The position numbers and the translations under genes are program-made. From positions 1 to 5,489 of the forward strand of contig JACMNW010000435.1 in the NCBI GenBank assembly GCA_014378345.1: a DNA stretch of 5,489 nt, written 5' to 3'. This document shows positions 1 through 5,489 of this stretch, piece after piece. A model generated the notes under the pieces. That model saw nothing but the letters and a program-made list of their open reading frames with translations, was not told the origin of the DNA and did not search any database. Each line of letters opens with the position of its first letter. Position 1 is the stretch's first letter. Source of the DNA: Pseudorhodobacter sp. (GTDB lineage: Bacteria > Pseudomonadota > Alphaproteobacteria > Rhodobacterales > Rhodobacteraceae).

Positions 1-248
1 ATCCCATCGTGCTGTCGCGCGCGTTCGACCGGCGCACGCCATCGCACCAATGCGGCACGGCGCGAATGGGCGCAGACCCCGCCGCCAGCGTGGTGAACTC
101 CGATTGCCGTGCCCATGATCACGCCAATCTTTACGTCGTCGACGCATCGGTTTTGCCCACCTCGGCGGCAGTAAACCCGGCGCTTACCATCGCAGCCCTT
201 GCCCTGCGCACCGCAGGGCACATCACCAAGACGGAGTTTGCCGCATGA
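1..248 (+). CDS. GMC family oxidoreductase, C-terminal fragment (5' end outside window)
   Basis: This is the C-terminal end of an FAD-dependent glucose-methanol-choline (GMC) oxidoreductase. It is read in the frame starting at base 3 and ends with TGA at 246-248. About 81 residues are visible, all from the C-terminal substrate-binding/catalytic domain. The conserved catalytic block HQCGTARMG begins with the expected active-site His (codon 45-47). After it come the NLYVVDASVLPT segment and VNPALT, whose Asn (codon 174-176) is 43 residues after the His, as expected for the His/Asn pair of the family. GMC enzymes oxidise alcohols or sugar hydroxyls to carbonyls and pass electrons to FAD. The HQCGT...NPALT wording differs from the HHPVGT...NTNAPT of the complete GMC enzyme downstream, so the two belong to different subgroups. 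The stop overlaps the start of the SDR gene by 4 bases (ATGA), indicating translational coupling. The fragment is cut by the window edge, not visibly broken. Substrate unknown. Confidence 0.93.
   Translation, partial: PIVLSRAFDRRTPSHQCGTARMGADPAASVVNSDCRAHDHANLYVVDASVLPTSAAVNPALTIAALALRTAGHITKTEFAA
200..220 (+). other. Perfect 8-bp hairpin just before the SDR start
   Basis: Bases 200-207 (TGCCCTGC) and 213-220 (GCAGGGCA) are exact reverse complements around a 5-base loop (GCACC). The stem lies inside the end of the first GMC gene, 24 bases before the SDR start codon. No T-run follows, so it does not look like an intrinsic terminator. It could act as an mRNA stability or processing element between cistrons, or be a chance result of GC-rich coding sequence. 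Confidence 0.3.
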
Positions 249-1003
249 CCAAAATCGCCCTTATCACCGGCGGCCAACAGGGTATCGGCCTTGGTATCGC
301 CAATGCGCTGATGGATGCTGGCTACCGCGTGGCGCTGGCATCCCGGTCTGCGGCAAAGTCGCCTGCCGTGATAAACGCCTTGGAACAGCTGGGCAAAAAT
401 GCGCGGTATTTCCAGCATGATCTGCAAGACATCACGCATATTCCCGCCCTGTTGAACGCGGTGGAGGCGGATATGGGCCCGATCACCACCCATATCTCCA
501 ACGCTGGCGTGCCCGCCAAACTGCGCGGCGATATGCTGGATATCCTGCCCGCCAACTATGATTTCGTGATGGACGTCAACCTGCGCGGCGCGTTCTTTCT
601 GGCGCAAGACGTGGCGCGGCGGATGCTGGCGCGCGACAGCGATCATTATCGGTCGATCACCTTCGTCACCTCGGTCAGTGCGAAAATGGCGTCGATTGAA
701 CGCGCGGAATACTGCGTTTCCAAAGCGGGTGCTGCGATGATGGCCGAGTTGTTCGCCGTCCGCATGGCCCCACACGGCGTCGGCTGTTTTGAGCTGCGTC
801 CCGGCATTATTGAGACGGAAATGACGGCGGGAGTGAAGGATAAATACACGGCGCGGATTGAAGGCGGCCTTGTGCCCGCGCTTCGCTGGGGCCAGCCATC
901 GGATATTGGCCAAGTGATCGTGCCGATTGCCGAAGGGGCCATGGCCTTTGCCAACGGCGCGGTTATTCCGGTGGATGGCGGCCTGTCCATTCAAAGGCTT
1001 TAG
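245..1003 (+). CDS. SDR family NAD(P)-dependent oxidoreductase (3-ketoacyl-ACP reductase-like)
   Basis: A complete 252-residue classical short-chain dehydrogenase/reductase, a cytoplasmic Rossmann-fold enzyme that interconverts alcohols and ketones with NAD(P)H. The cofactor glycine motif TGGQQGIG is at residues 8-15, and SNAG at 85-88. The catalytic tetrad is readable as Asn112 (VNLRG), Ser143, Tyr156 and Lys160 (YCVSK), with the normal 13-residue Ser-Tyr spacing. RPGIIETEM at 175-183 and a VDGG-type C-terminus (residues 243-246) complete the family pattern. Ser33-Arg34 after the second beta strand hints at NADP(H) preference (inference). The length is typical. Such proteins are often labelled FabG-like, but the setting between two GMC flavoenzymes points to a sugar or polyol substrate, not fatty acid synthesis. 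The ATG is supported by a GGAG Shine-Dalgarno at 233-236, 8 bases upstream, and overlaps the preceding stop by 4 bases. All catalytic residues are present. Confidence 0.93.
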   Translation: MTKIALITGGQQGIGLGIANALMDAGYRVALASRSAAKSPAVINALEQLGKNARYFQHDLQDITHIPALLNAVEADMGPITTHISNAGVPAKLRGDMLDILPANYDFVMDVNLRGAFFLAQDVARRMLARDSDHYRSITFVTSVSAKMASIERAEYCVSKAGAAMMAELFAVRMAPHGVGCFELRPGIIETEMTAGVKDKYTARIEGGLVPALRWGQPSDIGQVIVPIAEGAMAFANGAVIPVDGGLSIQRL

Positions 1004-1007
1004 GGGC
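1002..1007 (+). promoter_or_regulatory. Ribosome binding site of the second GMC gene, embedded in the SDR stop codon
   Basis: AGGGGC begins inside the TAG stop of the SDR gene (1001-1003) and lies 5 bases before the ATG at 1013. This placement fixes the GMC start and suggests that terminating ribosomes reinitiate on the downstream gene. Confidence 0.55.
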
Positions 1008-1012
1008 GCCAT

Positions 1013-2596
1013 ATGGAAAAAGGCTATGATTTCATCATTATAGGCGGCGGCTCCGCAGGGGCGGTTCTGGCAGCACGCCTGACTGAAAACCCTGCCGCGC
1101 AGGTGTTGCTGCTAGAGGCCGGAGGCCGCGATTGGCATCCATTCTATCACGTGCCGGCGGGATTTGCGAAAATGACCAAGGGCATCGGGTCCTGGGGCTG
1201 GCAGACGGTTCCGCAAAAGCACATGCAGAATATGGTCATCCGCTATACGCAGGCTAAGGTGATCGGTGGCGGGTCCAGCATCAACGCGCAGCTCTACACA
1301 CGCGGCAATGCGCTGGATTACGACGAATGGCGCCAGATGGGCTGCACCGGCTGGTCTTACGCCGACGTACTGCCCTATTTCCGCAAGTCAGAACATAACG
1401 ACAGTTTCGAGAATGACTATCACAGCAAGGGCGGCCCCTTGGGTGTCAGCCAACCCCGCGCACCTCTGCCGATCTGTGAGGCGTATTTTGAGGCCGCCGC
1501 CCAGATCGGCATCCCGCGCAACCGCGATTTCACAGGTGCCACGCAAGATGGCGTCGGCTACTACCAACTGACCCAGCGCAACTATCGCCGATCGTCCACC
1601 TCGACTGCGTTTCTCTCTCCGGCGCGGGGGCGCAAAAACCTTACCATCAAAACAGGCGCCCAGGTGTTGCGTTTGGTGGTTGATAAGGGGCGGGCGGTCG
1701 GTGTTGATCTTGCTGGTATTGGCCGGATCAGCGCCGGCATCGAGGTGATCCTGTCCTCCGGTGCCATTGGCTCCCCTCGCCTGTTGCAATTGTCTGGCAT
1801 CGGTCCCGCCGATCACCTGACCAGCCTTGGCATCCCGGTGGTGTTTGATCAGCCCGGGGTCGGCGCGAACCTGCAAGACCATCTTGATCTGTTCGTCATC
1901 GCCGAATGCACTGGCCCACACACATATGACCGCTATGCCAAACTGCCGTGGCAAGCCGTTGCTGCCCTGCAATATGCGCTAACAAGGCGGGGCCCGGTCG
2001 CCTCCAGCCTGTTTGAAACGGGCGGATTTTGGTATGCCGATCCCGCCGCGCGGTCGCCGGATATTCAGTTTCACCTTGGGCTTGGTTCCGGCATCGAATC
2101 CGGCGTGGCCGCCATGCTTCAAGGAGGCGTTACCCTCAATTCCGCATATCTGCGGCCGAGGTCGCGCGGCACGGTGCGGCTTTCCAGTGCTGATCCGTTA
2201 GCGGCACCGTTGATCGACCCCAACTACTGGGCCGATCCCTATGACCGCGAAATGTCGATCCGGGGCCTGAAACTGGCGCAGGACATCATGCGTCAGCAGG
2301 CCTTGAGACCCTACGTATTGGCCGAACGTTTGCCGGGGCCACAGGTGATGACCGACGAAGACTATTTCAACTACGCATGCCGCCACGCCAAAACCGATCA
2401 TCACCCGGTAGGCACCTGCCGCATGGGGTCTGACCCCGCTGCCGTGGTTGATCCGACTTTGCGCTTTAACGGCATTGATAATCTGCGTGTGGTGGATGCA
2501 TCGGTGATGCCAACGGTTGTTTCCTCCAACACCAACGCGCCGACCATTATGATCGCCGAAAAAGCCGCGGATATGATCCGGGCCTGTCATGGATAA
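1013..2596 (+). CDS. GMC family oxidoreductase (choline dehydrogenase-like)
   Basis: A complete 527-residue FAD-dependent GMC oxidoreductase, in the usual 500-560 range. The N-terminal FAD-binding fold starts at once: IIGGGSAG at residues 9-16 and LLLEAGG at 32-38. GMC signature 1 is at about 82-98 (KVIGGGSSINAQLYTRG) and signature 2 at about 250-264 (GAIGSPRLLQLSGIG). The C-terminal domain (about 380-520) carries HHPVGTCRMG with the catalytic His464, and NTNAPT with Asn508, exactly 44 residues apart, as in choline oxidase. The position matching the FAD-linking His of choline oxidase (SSHN) is Ile90, so FAD should be bound non-covalently. There is no signal peptide or Tat motif, so it is probably cytoplasmic. 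Family knowledge gives alcohol or sugar-hydroxyl oxidation, with a quinone, a carrier or oxygen as acceptor. General annotation may call it BetA, but no betaine genes (betB, betI) are adjacent and the neighbours point to carbohydrate catabolism. The ATG at 1013 is supported by AGGGGC 5 bases upstream. Confidence 0.94.
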   Translation: MEKGYDFIIIGGGSAGAVLAARLTENPAAQVLLLEAGGRDWHPFYHVPAGFAKMTKGIGSWGWQTVPQKHMQNMVIRYTQAKVIGGGSSINAQLYTRGNALDYDEWRQMGCTGWSYADVLPYFRKSEHNDSFENDYHSKGGPLGVSQPRAPLPICEAYFEAAAQIGIPRNRDFTGATQDGVGYYQLTQRNYRRSSTSTAFLSPARGRKNLTIKTGAQVLRLVVDKGRAVGVDLAGIGRISAGIEVILSSGAIGSPRLLQLSGIGPADHLTSLGIPVVFDQPGVGANLQDHLDLFVIAECTGPHTYDRYAKLPWQAVAALQYALTRRGPVASSLFETGGFWYADPAARSPDIQFHLGLGSGIESGVAAMLQGGVTLNSAYLRPRSRGTVRLSSADPLAAPLIDPNYWADPYDREMSIRGLKLAQDIMRQQALRPYVLAERLPGPQVMTDEDYFNYACRHAKTDHHPVGTCRMGSDPAAVVDPTLRFNGIDNLRVVDASVMPTVVSSNTNAPTIMIAEKAADMIRACHG

Positions 2597-2912
2597 CCCA
2601 ATGATCCGCCATATCGTTCTGATCCGGTTTCGCGCTGACATATCCGAAACGGCCATCAACGCCATCTTTGCCGACCTGCATGCCATCAAAGCCAAAATGC
2701 CCGGCGTGCTGGCCATCACATCAGGCCGCAGCGAAAGCCCTGAACAGATAGAGCGCGGCTATTTGCACGGCTTTGTTGCCGATTTTGCAGATTGGGCGGC
2801 GCTGGCTGCCTATCAAGACCACCCAGACCATAAAGGCGTGGGCGCTGCATTGGTTGCCGCCGCCGAAGGCGGGATCGACGGCATTTTGGTGTTCGATCTG
2901 CCAGTTGCCTGA
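2589..2912 (+). CDS. Dabb family protein (stress-responsive A/B barrel domain)
   Basis: A 107-residue protein that is almost entirely one dimeric alpha/beta barrel (Dabb, ferredoxin-like) domain. Visible hallmarks are the first strand IRHIVLIRFR (residues 6-15), a helix with GV at 39-40, a central strand with RGYLHGFVADF at 56-66, and the AYQDHPDHKGV helix at 74-84 with His78 and His81, ending in a final GILVFDL strand. Dabb proteins have few defined activities. Some plant relatives are polyketide cyclases (olivetolic acid cyclase), while most bacterial ones are unassigned. It overlaps the end of the GMC gene by 8 bases, so it is almost certainly co-translated. The start is uncertain: most family members begin at MIRHIV, corresponding to the ATG at 2601 (103 residues), and neither ATG has a clear Shine-Dalgarno. 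A pathway role such as binding or isomerising the reactive carbonyl product is speculation. Confidence 0.88.
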   Translation: MDNPMIRHIVLIRFRADISETAINAIFADLHAIKAKMPGVLAITSGRSESPEQIERGYLHGFVADFADWAALAAYQDHPDHKGVGAALVAAAEGGIDGILVFDLPVA

Positions 2913-2938
2913 ACCATTTCCCAGATACGAGGCCCGAT

Positions 2939-4102
2939 ATGCTGACCCTTCCCACCAAATCCAACACGCTGGAACCCTACCGACTGCTGGGCAATCCACT
3001 TACCCCGCGCGCGCCTAAAATCCCGCTGACGCGCACCGCCTTTGCCGCCGCCCATGTGGTGTCTGACCCGCTGCGCGAACGGAATCCGTGGGATACAAGG
3101 CCAGCCGTGGATTGGGATGCGACCCTTGGCTTTCGCCAGACCCTGTGGGATCAGGGCCTTGATCTGGCCGAAGCGATGGATACCGCCCAACGCGGCATGG
3201 GGGTGGATTGGCCAACAGCACTGGAGCTGATCCAGCGCACCATGGTCGCCGCCCGTGCACATCCGTTGAAACCTCGTGTCGCCTGCGGAGTGGGGACCGA
3301 TCATATCCCGCCGGCGGATTTGCAAAGCGCTGATGCCATCCTTGCCGCCTACATGACACAAGCCGAGGCGATTGAAGCGGCAGGCGGGCAGTTGATCCTG
3401 ATGGCCAGCCGGGCGTTTCCGGCGATGGGCGCGGATGAAGATGGCTATCGCCAAGTGTATCGCCACCTGATTGATGGCGCGAAAGACCCGGTCATCCTGC
3501 ATTGGTTGGGCGAAATGTTTGAGGCCGCCCTTGCAGGCTATTGGGGCAGCACGGATGTGGCAAAAGCGTCAGAATTCGTGCTGGCTCTCATTGCGGAAAA
3601 TCCCGCCAAAGTAGATGGCATCAAAATATCTTTGCTGGACCAGGCACATGAAGAAGTCTTCCGCGCCCGTCTGCCTGCTGGTGTGCGGCTCTACACGGGC
3701 GATGATTTCAACTACGCCCCTTTGATCGCAGGGGATGGCACCCATTATTCCCACGCCCTGCTGGGCATTTTCGCCGCCATCGCCCCCGCCGCAAGTCAGG
3801 CGCTGGAAGCACTGGCGCAGAACGATATGACCACCTACCACGCGCTGCTGGCCCCGACCGTGCCGCTTAGCCGCGAGATATTCTGCGCCCCGACCCGGTT
3901 TTACAAAGCGGGCATCGCGTTTTTGTCGTGGCTGAACGGCCATCAATCGCATTTCATCATGCCAGCGGGCTTTCAATCCAGCCGCGATATCGGCCACTAT
4001 GCCGAAGTGTTCCGGCTGGCCGATCAGGCAAACCTGCTGACCAACCCGGATCTGGCAACCGCCCGAATGCGCACCCTGCTAGCGCTGCACGGGATTGAAT
4101 AA
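2939..4102 (+). CDS. DUF993 / dihydrodipicolinate synthase family protein
   Basis: A 387-residue protein recognised as DUF993, a family placed near the dihydrodipicolinate synthase/N-acetylneuraminate lyase group of TIM-barrel Schiff-base enzymes. Recognisable family segments are the AAHVVSDPL region (37-45), WDATLGFRQ (59-67), AMDTAQRGMG (79-88), GVGTDH (117-122), ILMASRA (153-159), HWLGEMF (188-194), KVDGIKISLLD (224-234), YTGDDFNY (252-259) and APTRFYK. GIKIS sits where related lyases have the GIKE strand with the Schiff-base lysine, making Lys229 the candidate catalytic residue (inference). By analogy it would cleave or condense a 2-keto acid or keto-sugar, but no reaction is established to my knowledge. 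It is longer than the roughly 290-300 residues of classical DapA. The start is supported by GAGG at 2929-2932, 6 bases before the ATG, in a 26-base gap after the Dabb gene. Co-transcription with oxidoreductases and glycerate kinase fits the carbon-cleavage step of a sugar pathway. Confidence 0.9.
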   Translation: MLTLPTKSNTLEPYRLLGNPLTPRAPKIPLTRTAFAAAHVVSDPLRERNPWDTRPAVDWDATLGFRQTLWDQGLDLAEAMDTAQRGMGVDWPTALELIQRTMVAARAHPLKPRVACGVGTDHIPPADLQSADAILAAYMTQAEAIEAAGGQLILMASRAFPAMGADEDGYRQVYRHLIDGAKDPVILHWLGEMFEAALAGYWGSTDVAKASEFVLALIAENPAKVDGIKISLLDQAHEEVFRARLPAGVRLYTGDDFNYAPLIAGDGTHYSHALLGIFAAIAPAASQALEALAQNDMTTYHALLAPTVPLSREIFCAPTRFYKAGIAFLSWLNGHQSHFIMPAGFQSSRDIGHYAEVFRLADQANLLTNPDLATARMRTLLALHGIE

Positions 4103-4119
4103 ACGGGTGGATACGGACG

Positions 4120-5121
4120 ATGAACCGACGGCCAACGATCATTGATGTGGCCCATACGGCGGGGGTTTCGAAATCGACGGTCAGTCTGGTGTTGCAAAAC
4201 TCAGGCCTGGTGAAAGAAGAAACACGGGTACAGGTCAAACAGGCGATGCTGGATATCGGCTATGTCTATAACCGTAACGCGGCCAATATGCGGTCGTCGA
4301 ACGCGGGGCTTATCGGCCTTGTGATCAACGATCTGCGCAACCCGTTCTTTACCGAATTTGCCACATCGGTGCAAATGGCGCTATCCGACCGGGGCTATGC
4401 GACAGTGCTGGCCAATACCGACGAGGACCCCGCTGTGCAGGCACAGGTTGTGACCGCGATGATTGAGCATGGGGTGTCGGCCTTGGTCATATCGCCTGCC
4501 TACGGCGATGAAGAGGCCACCTTTGGCCCGCTGATCCGCGCAGGTATTCCCGCCATGCAGGTACTGCGGAAAGTTGACGCGCGCACGGGCGACTTCCCCT
4601 TTGCCGCCCCCGATTATCCCACGGGAAGCCGCCTTGCTGCTGGACATTTGCTCGCAACAGGCGCGCGCCGCATTGCCTTTATCGGCGGTGTCGCTGGCCG
4701 GGCGGTGGCGCGGGAGCGGATGTCGGGCTATCTGGCAGCACTGGCCGACGCGCGGATAGAACCCGTAATTATCCCCGGCCGGGCATCACGCGAATTTGGC
4801 CGCGAGACCGCACGGATTTTGGCGCAAAATCACCCCGACGTAGATGCTGCTATCTGTTTTAACGATCTGGTCGCCCTCGGCGTATTAAGTGGTTTCGCCG
4901 AACTTGGCCGACCCGTTGGCCCCTCATTCCGGCTTGTTGGCTTCGATGATATCGAGGAATGCGCACAGGCCTACCCGGCGTTATCATCCGTGCGCTGCAA
5001 CATTGCAGGTTTTGGCAAATCCATCGCCGCCACTATCCTATCATGGCTGGAAGATGGCCGCGCCCCGGCACCCGAAACCCTGACCGATGTGGACTTGGTC
5101 ATCCGTGCCTCCAGCGCCTGA
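4120..5121 (+). CDS. LacI family DNA-binding transcriptional regulator
   Basis: A complete 333-residue LacI/GalR regulator, at the normal family length. The N-terminal helix-turn-helix spans residues 6-25 (TIIDVAHTAGVSKSTVSLVL), followed by the hinge-helix region near 51-60 (NRNAANMRSS). The periplasmic-binding-protein-like effector domain starts near 63 (GLIGLVIND). It has NPFF at 74-77, DEDP at 101-104, APD at 163-165, RERMSGY at 198-204, FNDLVALG at 247-254 and GFDD at 274-277, positions that line the sugar pocket or dimer core in this family. It should bind a palindromic operator and respond to a small sugar-like ligand, mostly as a repressor. It lies inside the operon in the same direction, 17 bases after the DUF993 gene, with GGGTGG at 4105-4110 as a likely ribosome binding site. 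It would then be made along with the enzymes, allowing feedback control. No operator-like palindrome is visible in the 17-base gap before it. Confidence 0.95.
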   Translation: MNRRPTIIDVAHTAGVSKSTVSLVLQNSGLVKEETRVQVKQAMLDIGYVYNRNAANMRSSNAGLIGLVINDLRNPFFTEFATSVQMALSDRGYATVLANTDEDPAVQAQVVTAMIEHGVSALVISPAYGDEEATFGPLIRAGIPAMQVLRKVDARTGDFPFAAPDYPTGSRLAAGHLLATGARRIAFIGGVAGRAVARERMSGYLAALADARIEPVIIPGRASREFGRETARILAQNHPDVDAAICFNDLVALGVLSGFAELGRPVGPSFRLVGFDDIEECAQAYPALSSVRCNIAGFGKSIAATILSWLEDGRAPAPETLTDVDLVIRASSA

Positions 5122-5125
5122 AGGA
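5120..5125 (+). promoter_or_regulatory. Ribosome binding site of the glycerate kinase gene, embedded in the LacI stop codon
   Basis: GAAGGA overlaps the TGA stop of the regulator gene (5119-5121) and lies 5 bases before the ATG at 5131. It is the strongest Shine-Dalgarno in the window, fixes the kinase start, and implies coupling of regulator and kinase translation. Confidence 0.6.
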
Positions 5126-5130
5126 CGATT

Positions 5131-5489
5131 ATGATCCCCGATCCCGAAACCTTCCTGCGCAGCCTGTTTGACGTGGCCGTCAAGGTGGCCGACCCCATGC
5201 GGTCGCTTGCCGCCCACCTGCCCACCTGCCCCAAAGGCCGCGTTCTGGTCATTGGCGCGGGCAAAGCCAGTGCGCGCATGGCCGAAGCGGTCGAGGCGGC
5301 ATGGGGCCCCTGCGAAGGTTTGGTTATCACCCGCTATGGGTACGGCCGCCCCTGCAAGGGCATCGAGATTGTTGAGGCATCGCATCCCGTGCCGGATAGC
5401 GCCGGGCAAGTTGCTACGGCGCGGATGCTGGATATGCTGTCTGGCTTGGGCAAGGATGATTTCGTTCTGGCGCTGATTTCCGGCGGTGC
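5131..5489 (+). CDS. Glycerate 2-kinase (GckA/TtuD type, DUF4147), N-terminal part, 3' end outside window
   Basis: An open frame of 119 codons runs from ATG at 5131 off the window end with no stop. It matches the N-terminal part of the glycerate 2-kinase family (about 420 residues complete, DUF4147 followed by a MOFRL domain). Diagnostic segments are GRVLVIGAGKAS at residues 36-47, GLVITRYGYG at 63-72, EASHPVPDSAG at 82-92 and FVLALISGG at 111-119, the start of the glycine-rich nucleotide-binding loop. Lys45 in GAGKAS is the conserved lysine thought to take part in catalysis. The enzyme phosphorylates D-glycerate with ATP to 2-phosphoglycerate in the cytoplasm, delivering C3 units to lower glycolysis. 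Older annotations call this family hydroxypyruvate reductase (TtuD), which is probably a misnomer. Start evidence is GAAGGA 5 bases upstream, and the gap after the LacI gene is 9 bases. Its place in the operon suggests the pathway yields glycerate. Confidence 0.92.
   Translation, partial: MIPDPETFLRSLFDVAVKVADPMRSLAAHLPTCPKGRVLVIGAGKASARMAEAVEAAWGPCEGLVITRYGYGRPCKGIEIVEASHPVPDSAGQVATARMLDMLSGLGKDDFVLALISGG

Noticed and set aside
131..156. Possible DNA repeat with about 2490-2515 (both encode VVDAS followed by V-L/M-P-T)
   Set aside because: The similarity is the conserved GMC-family motif in two paralogous genes, with many synonymous differences, not a DNA repeat.
131..1012. A 293-codon open frame on the minus strand opposite the SDR gene
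   Set aside because: It lies antisense to a convincing SDR with all catalytic residues, has a low-complexity His/Arg/Gly-rich translation with no recognisable domain, and is a common by-product of GC-rich coding DNA.
1005..1016. Short palindromes GGCGCC and CCATATGG at the SDR-GMC junction, considered as an operator
   Set aside because: Each is only 6-8 bases, they overlap the ribosome binding site and start codon, and they do not form one longer dyad like a LacI-type operator.
1388..1972. A 194-codon minus-strand open frame inside the second GMC gene
   Set aside because: It is fully antisense to the conserved GMC sequence, and no domain or ribosome binding site was seen.
1013..2596. Calling the GMC gene betA (choline dehydrogenase)
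   Set aside because: Family resemblance is general, betB and betI are absent next to it, and the neighbours point to carbohydrate catabolism.
2913..2938. Gap between the Dabb and DUF993 genes considered for a terminator or small RNA
   Set aside because: No stem or T-run is seen; it contains the GAGG ribosome binding site and little else.
2813..3502. A 229-codon minus-strand open frame spanning the Dabb-DUF993 junction
   Set aside because: It runs opposite two well-supported genes, has no recognisable motif, and has the His/Arg/Gln-rich composition typical of shadow frames.
4103..4119. Gap before the LacI gene considered as promoter or operator
   Set aside because: Only 17 bases long, with no dyad or -35/-10 pair seen, and fully accounted for by a ribosome binding site.

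Overview
The window is GC-rich (about 60% by eye) and densely packed. It carries seven genes, all on the + strand, separated by only -8 to +26 bases. Codon use, GC content and the protein families (two GMC flavoenzymes, an SDR, a Dabb protein, a DUF993 protein, a LacI regulator and a glycerate 2-kinase) suggest an alphaproteobacterium, most likely of the Rhodobacterales/Roseobacter type. This placement is inference from family resemblance, not from a marker gene. No RNA gene, insertion sequence, CRISPR array, integrase or attachment site is visible, and no gap longer than 26 bases exists.

Layout: (1) 1-248, the C-terminal end of a GMC oxidoreductase whose start lies outside the window; (2) 245-1003, a classical short-chain dehydrogenase/reductase overlapping the first gene by 4 bases; (3) 1013-2596, a complete second GMC oxidoreductase of the choline dehydrogenase-like group; (4) 2589-2912, a small Dabb-domain protein overlapping gene 3 by 8 bases; (5) 2939-4102, a DUF993 protein, a dihydrodipicolinate synthase-like (class I aldolase/lyase fold) family of undefined substrate; (6) 4120-5121, a LacI-family regulator; (7) 5131-5489, the N-terminal third of a glycerate 2-kinase (GckA/TtuD type), cut by the window end.

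The overlaps, stop-codon-embedded ribosome binding sites and absence of a visible terminator or internal promoter argue for one catabolic operon. A plausible reading (inference) is: the GMC enzymes and the SDR oxidise or interconvert hydroxyl and carbonyl groups on a polyol, sugar or sugar acid; the DUF993 protein cleaves the resulting keto compound; glycerate 2-kinase sends a C3 product into glycolysis as 2-phosphoglycerate; and the LacI protein senses the substrate or an intermediate. The substrate cannot be read from the sequence. The operon as a set looks like an uncharacterised carbohydrate pathway, and its least understood parts are the DUF993 and Dabb proteins. The operon promoter and the main LacI operator are expected upstream of base 1, and transporter genes may lie on either side.
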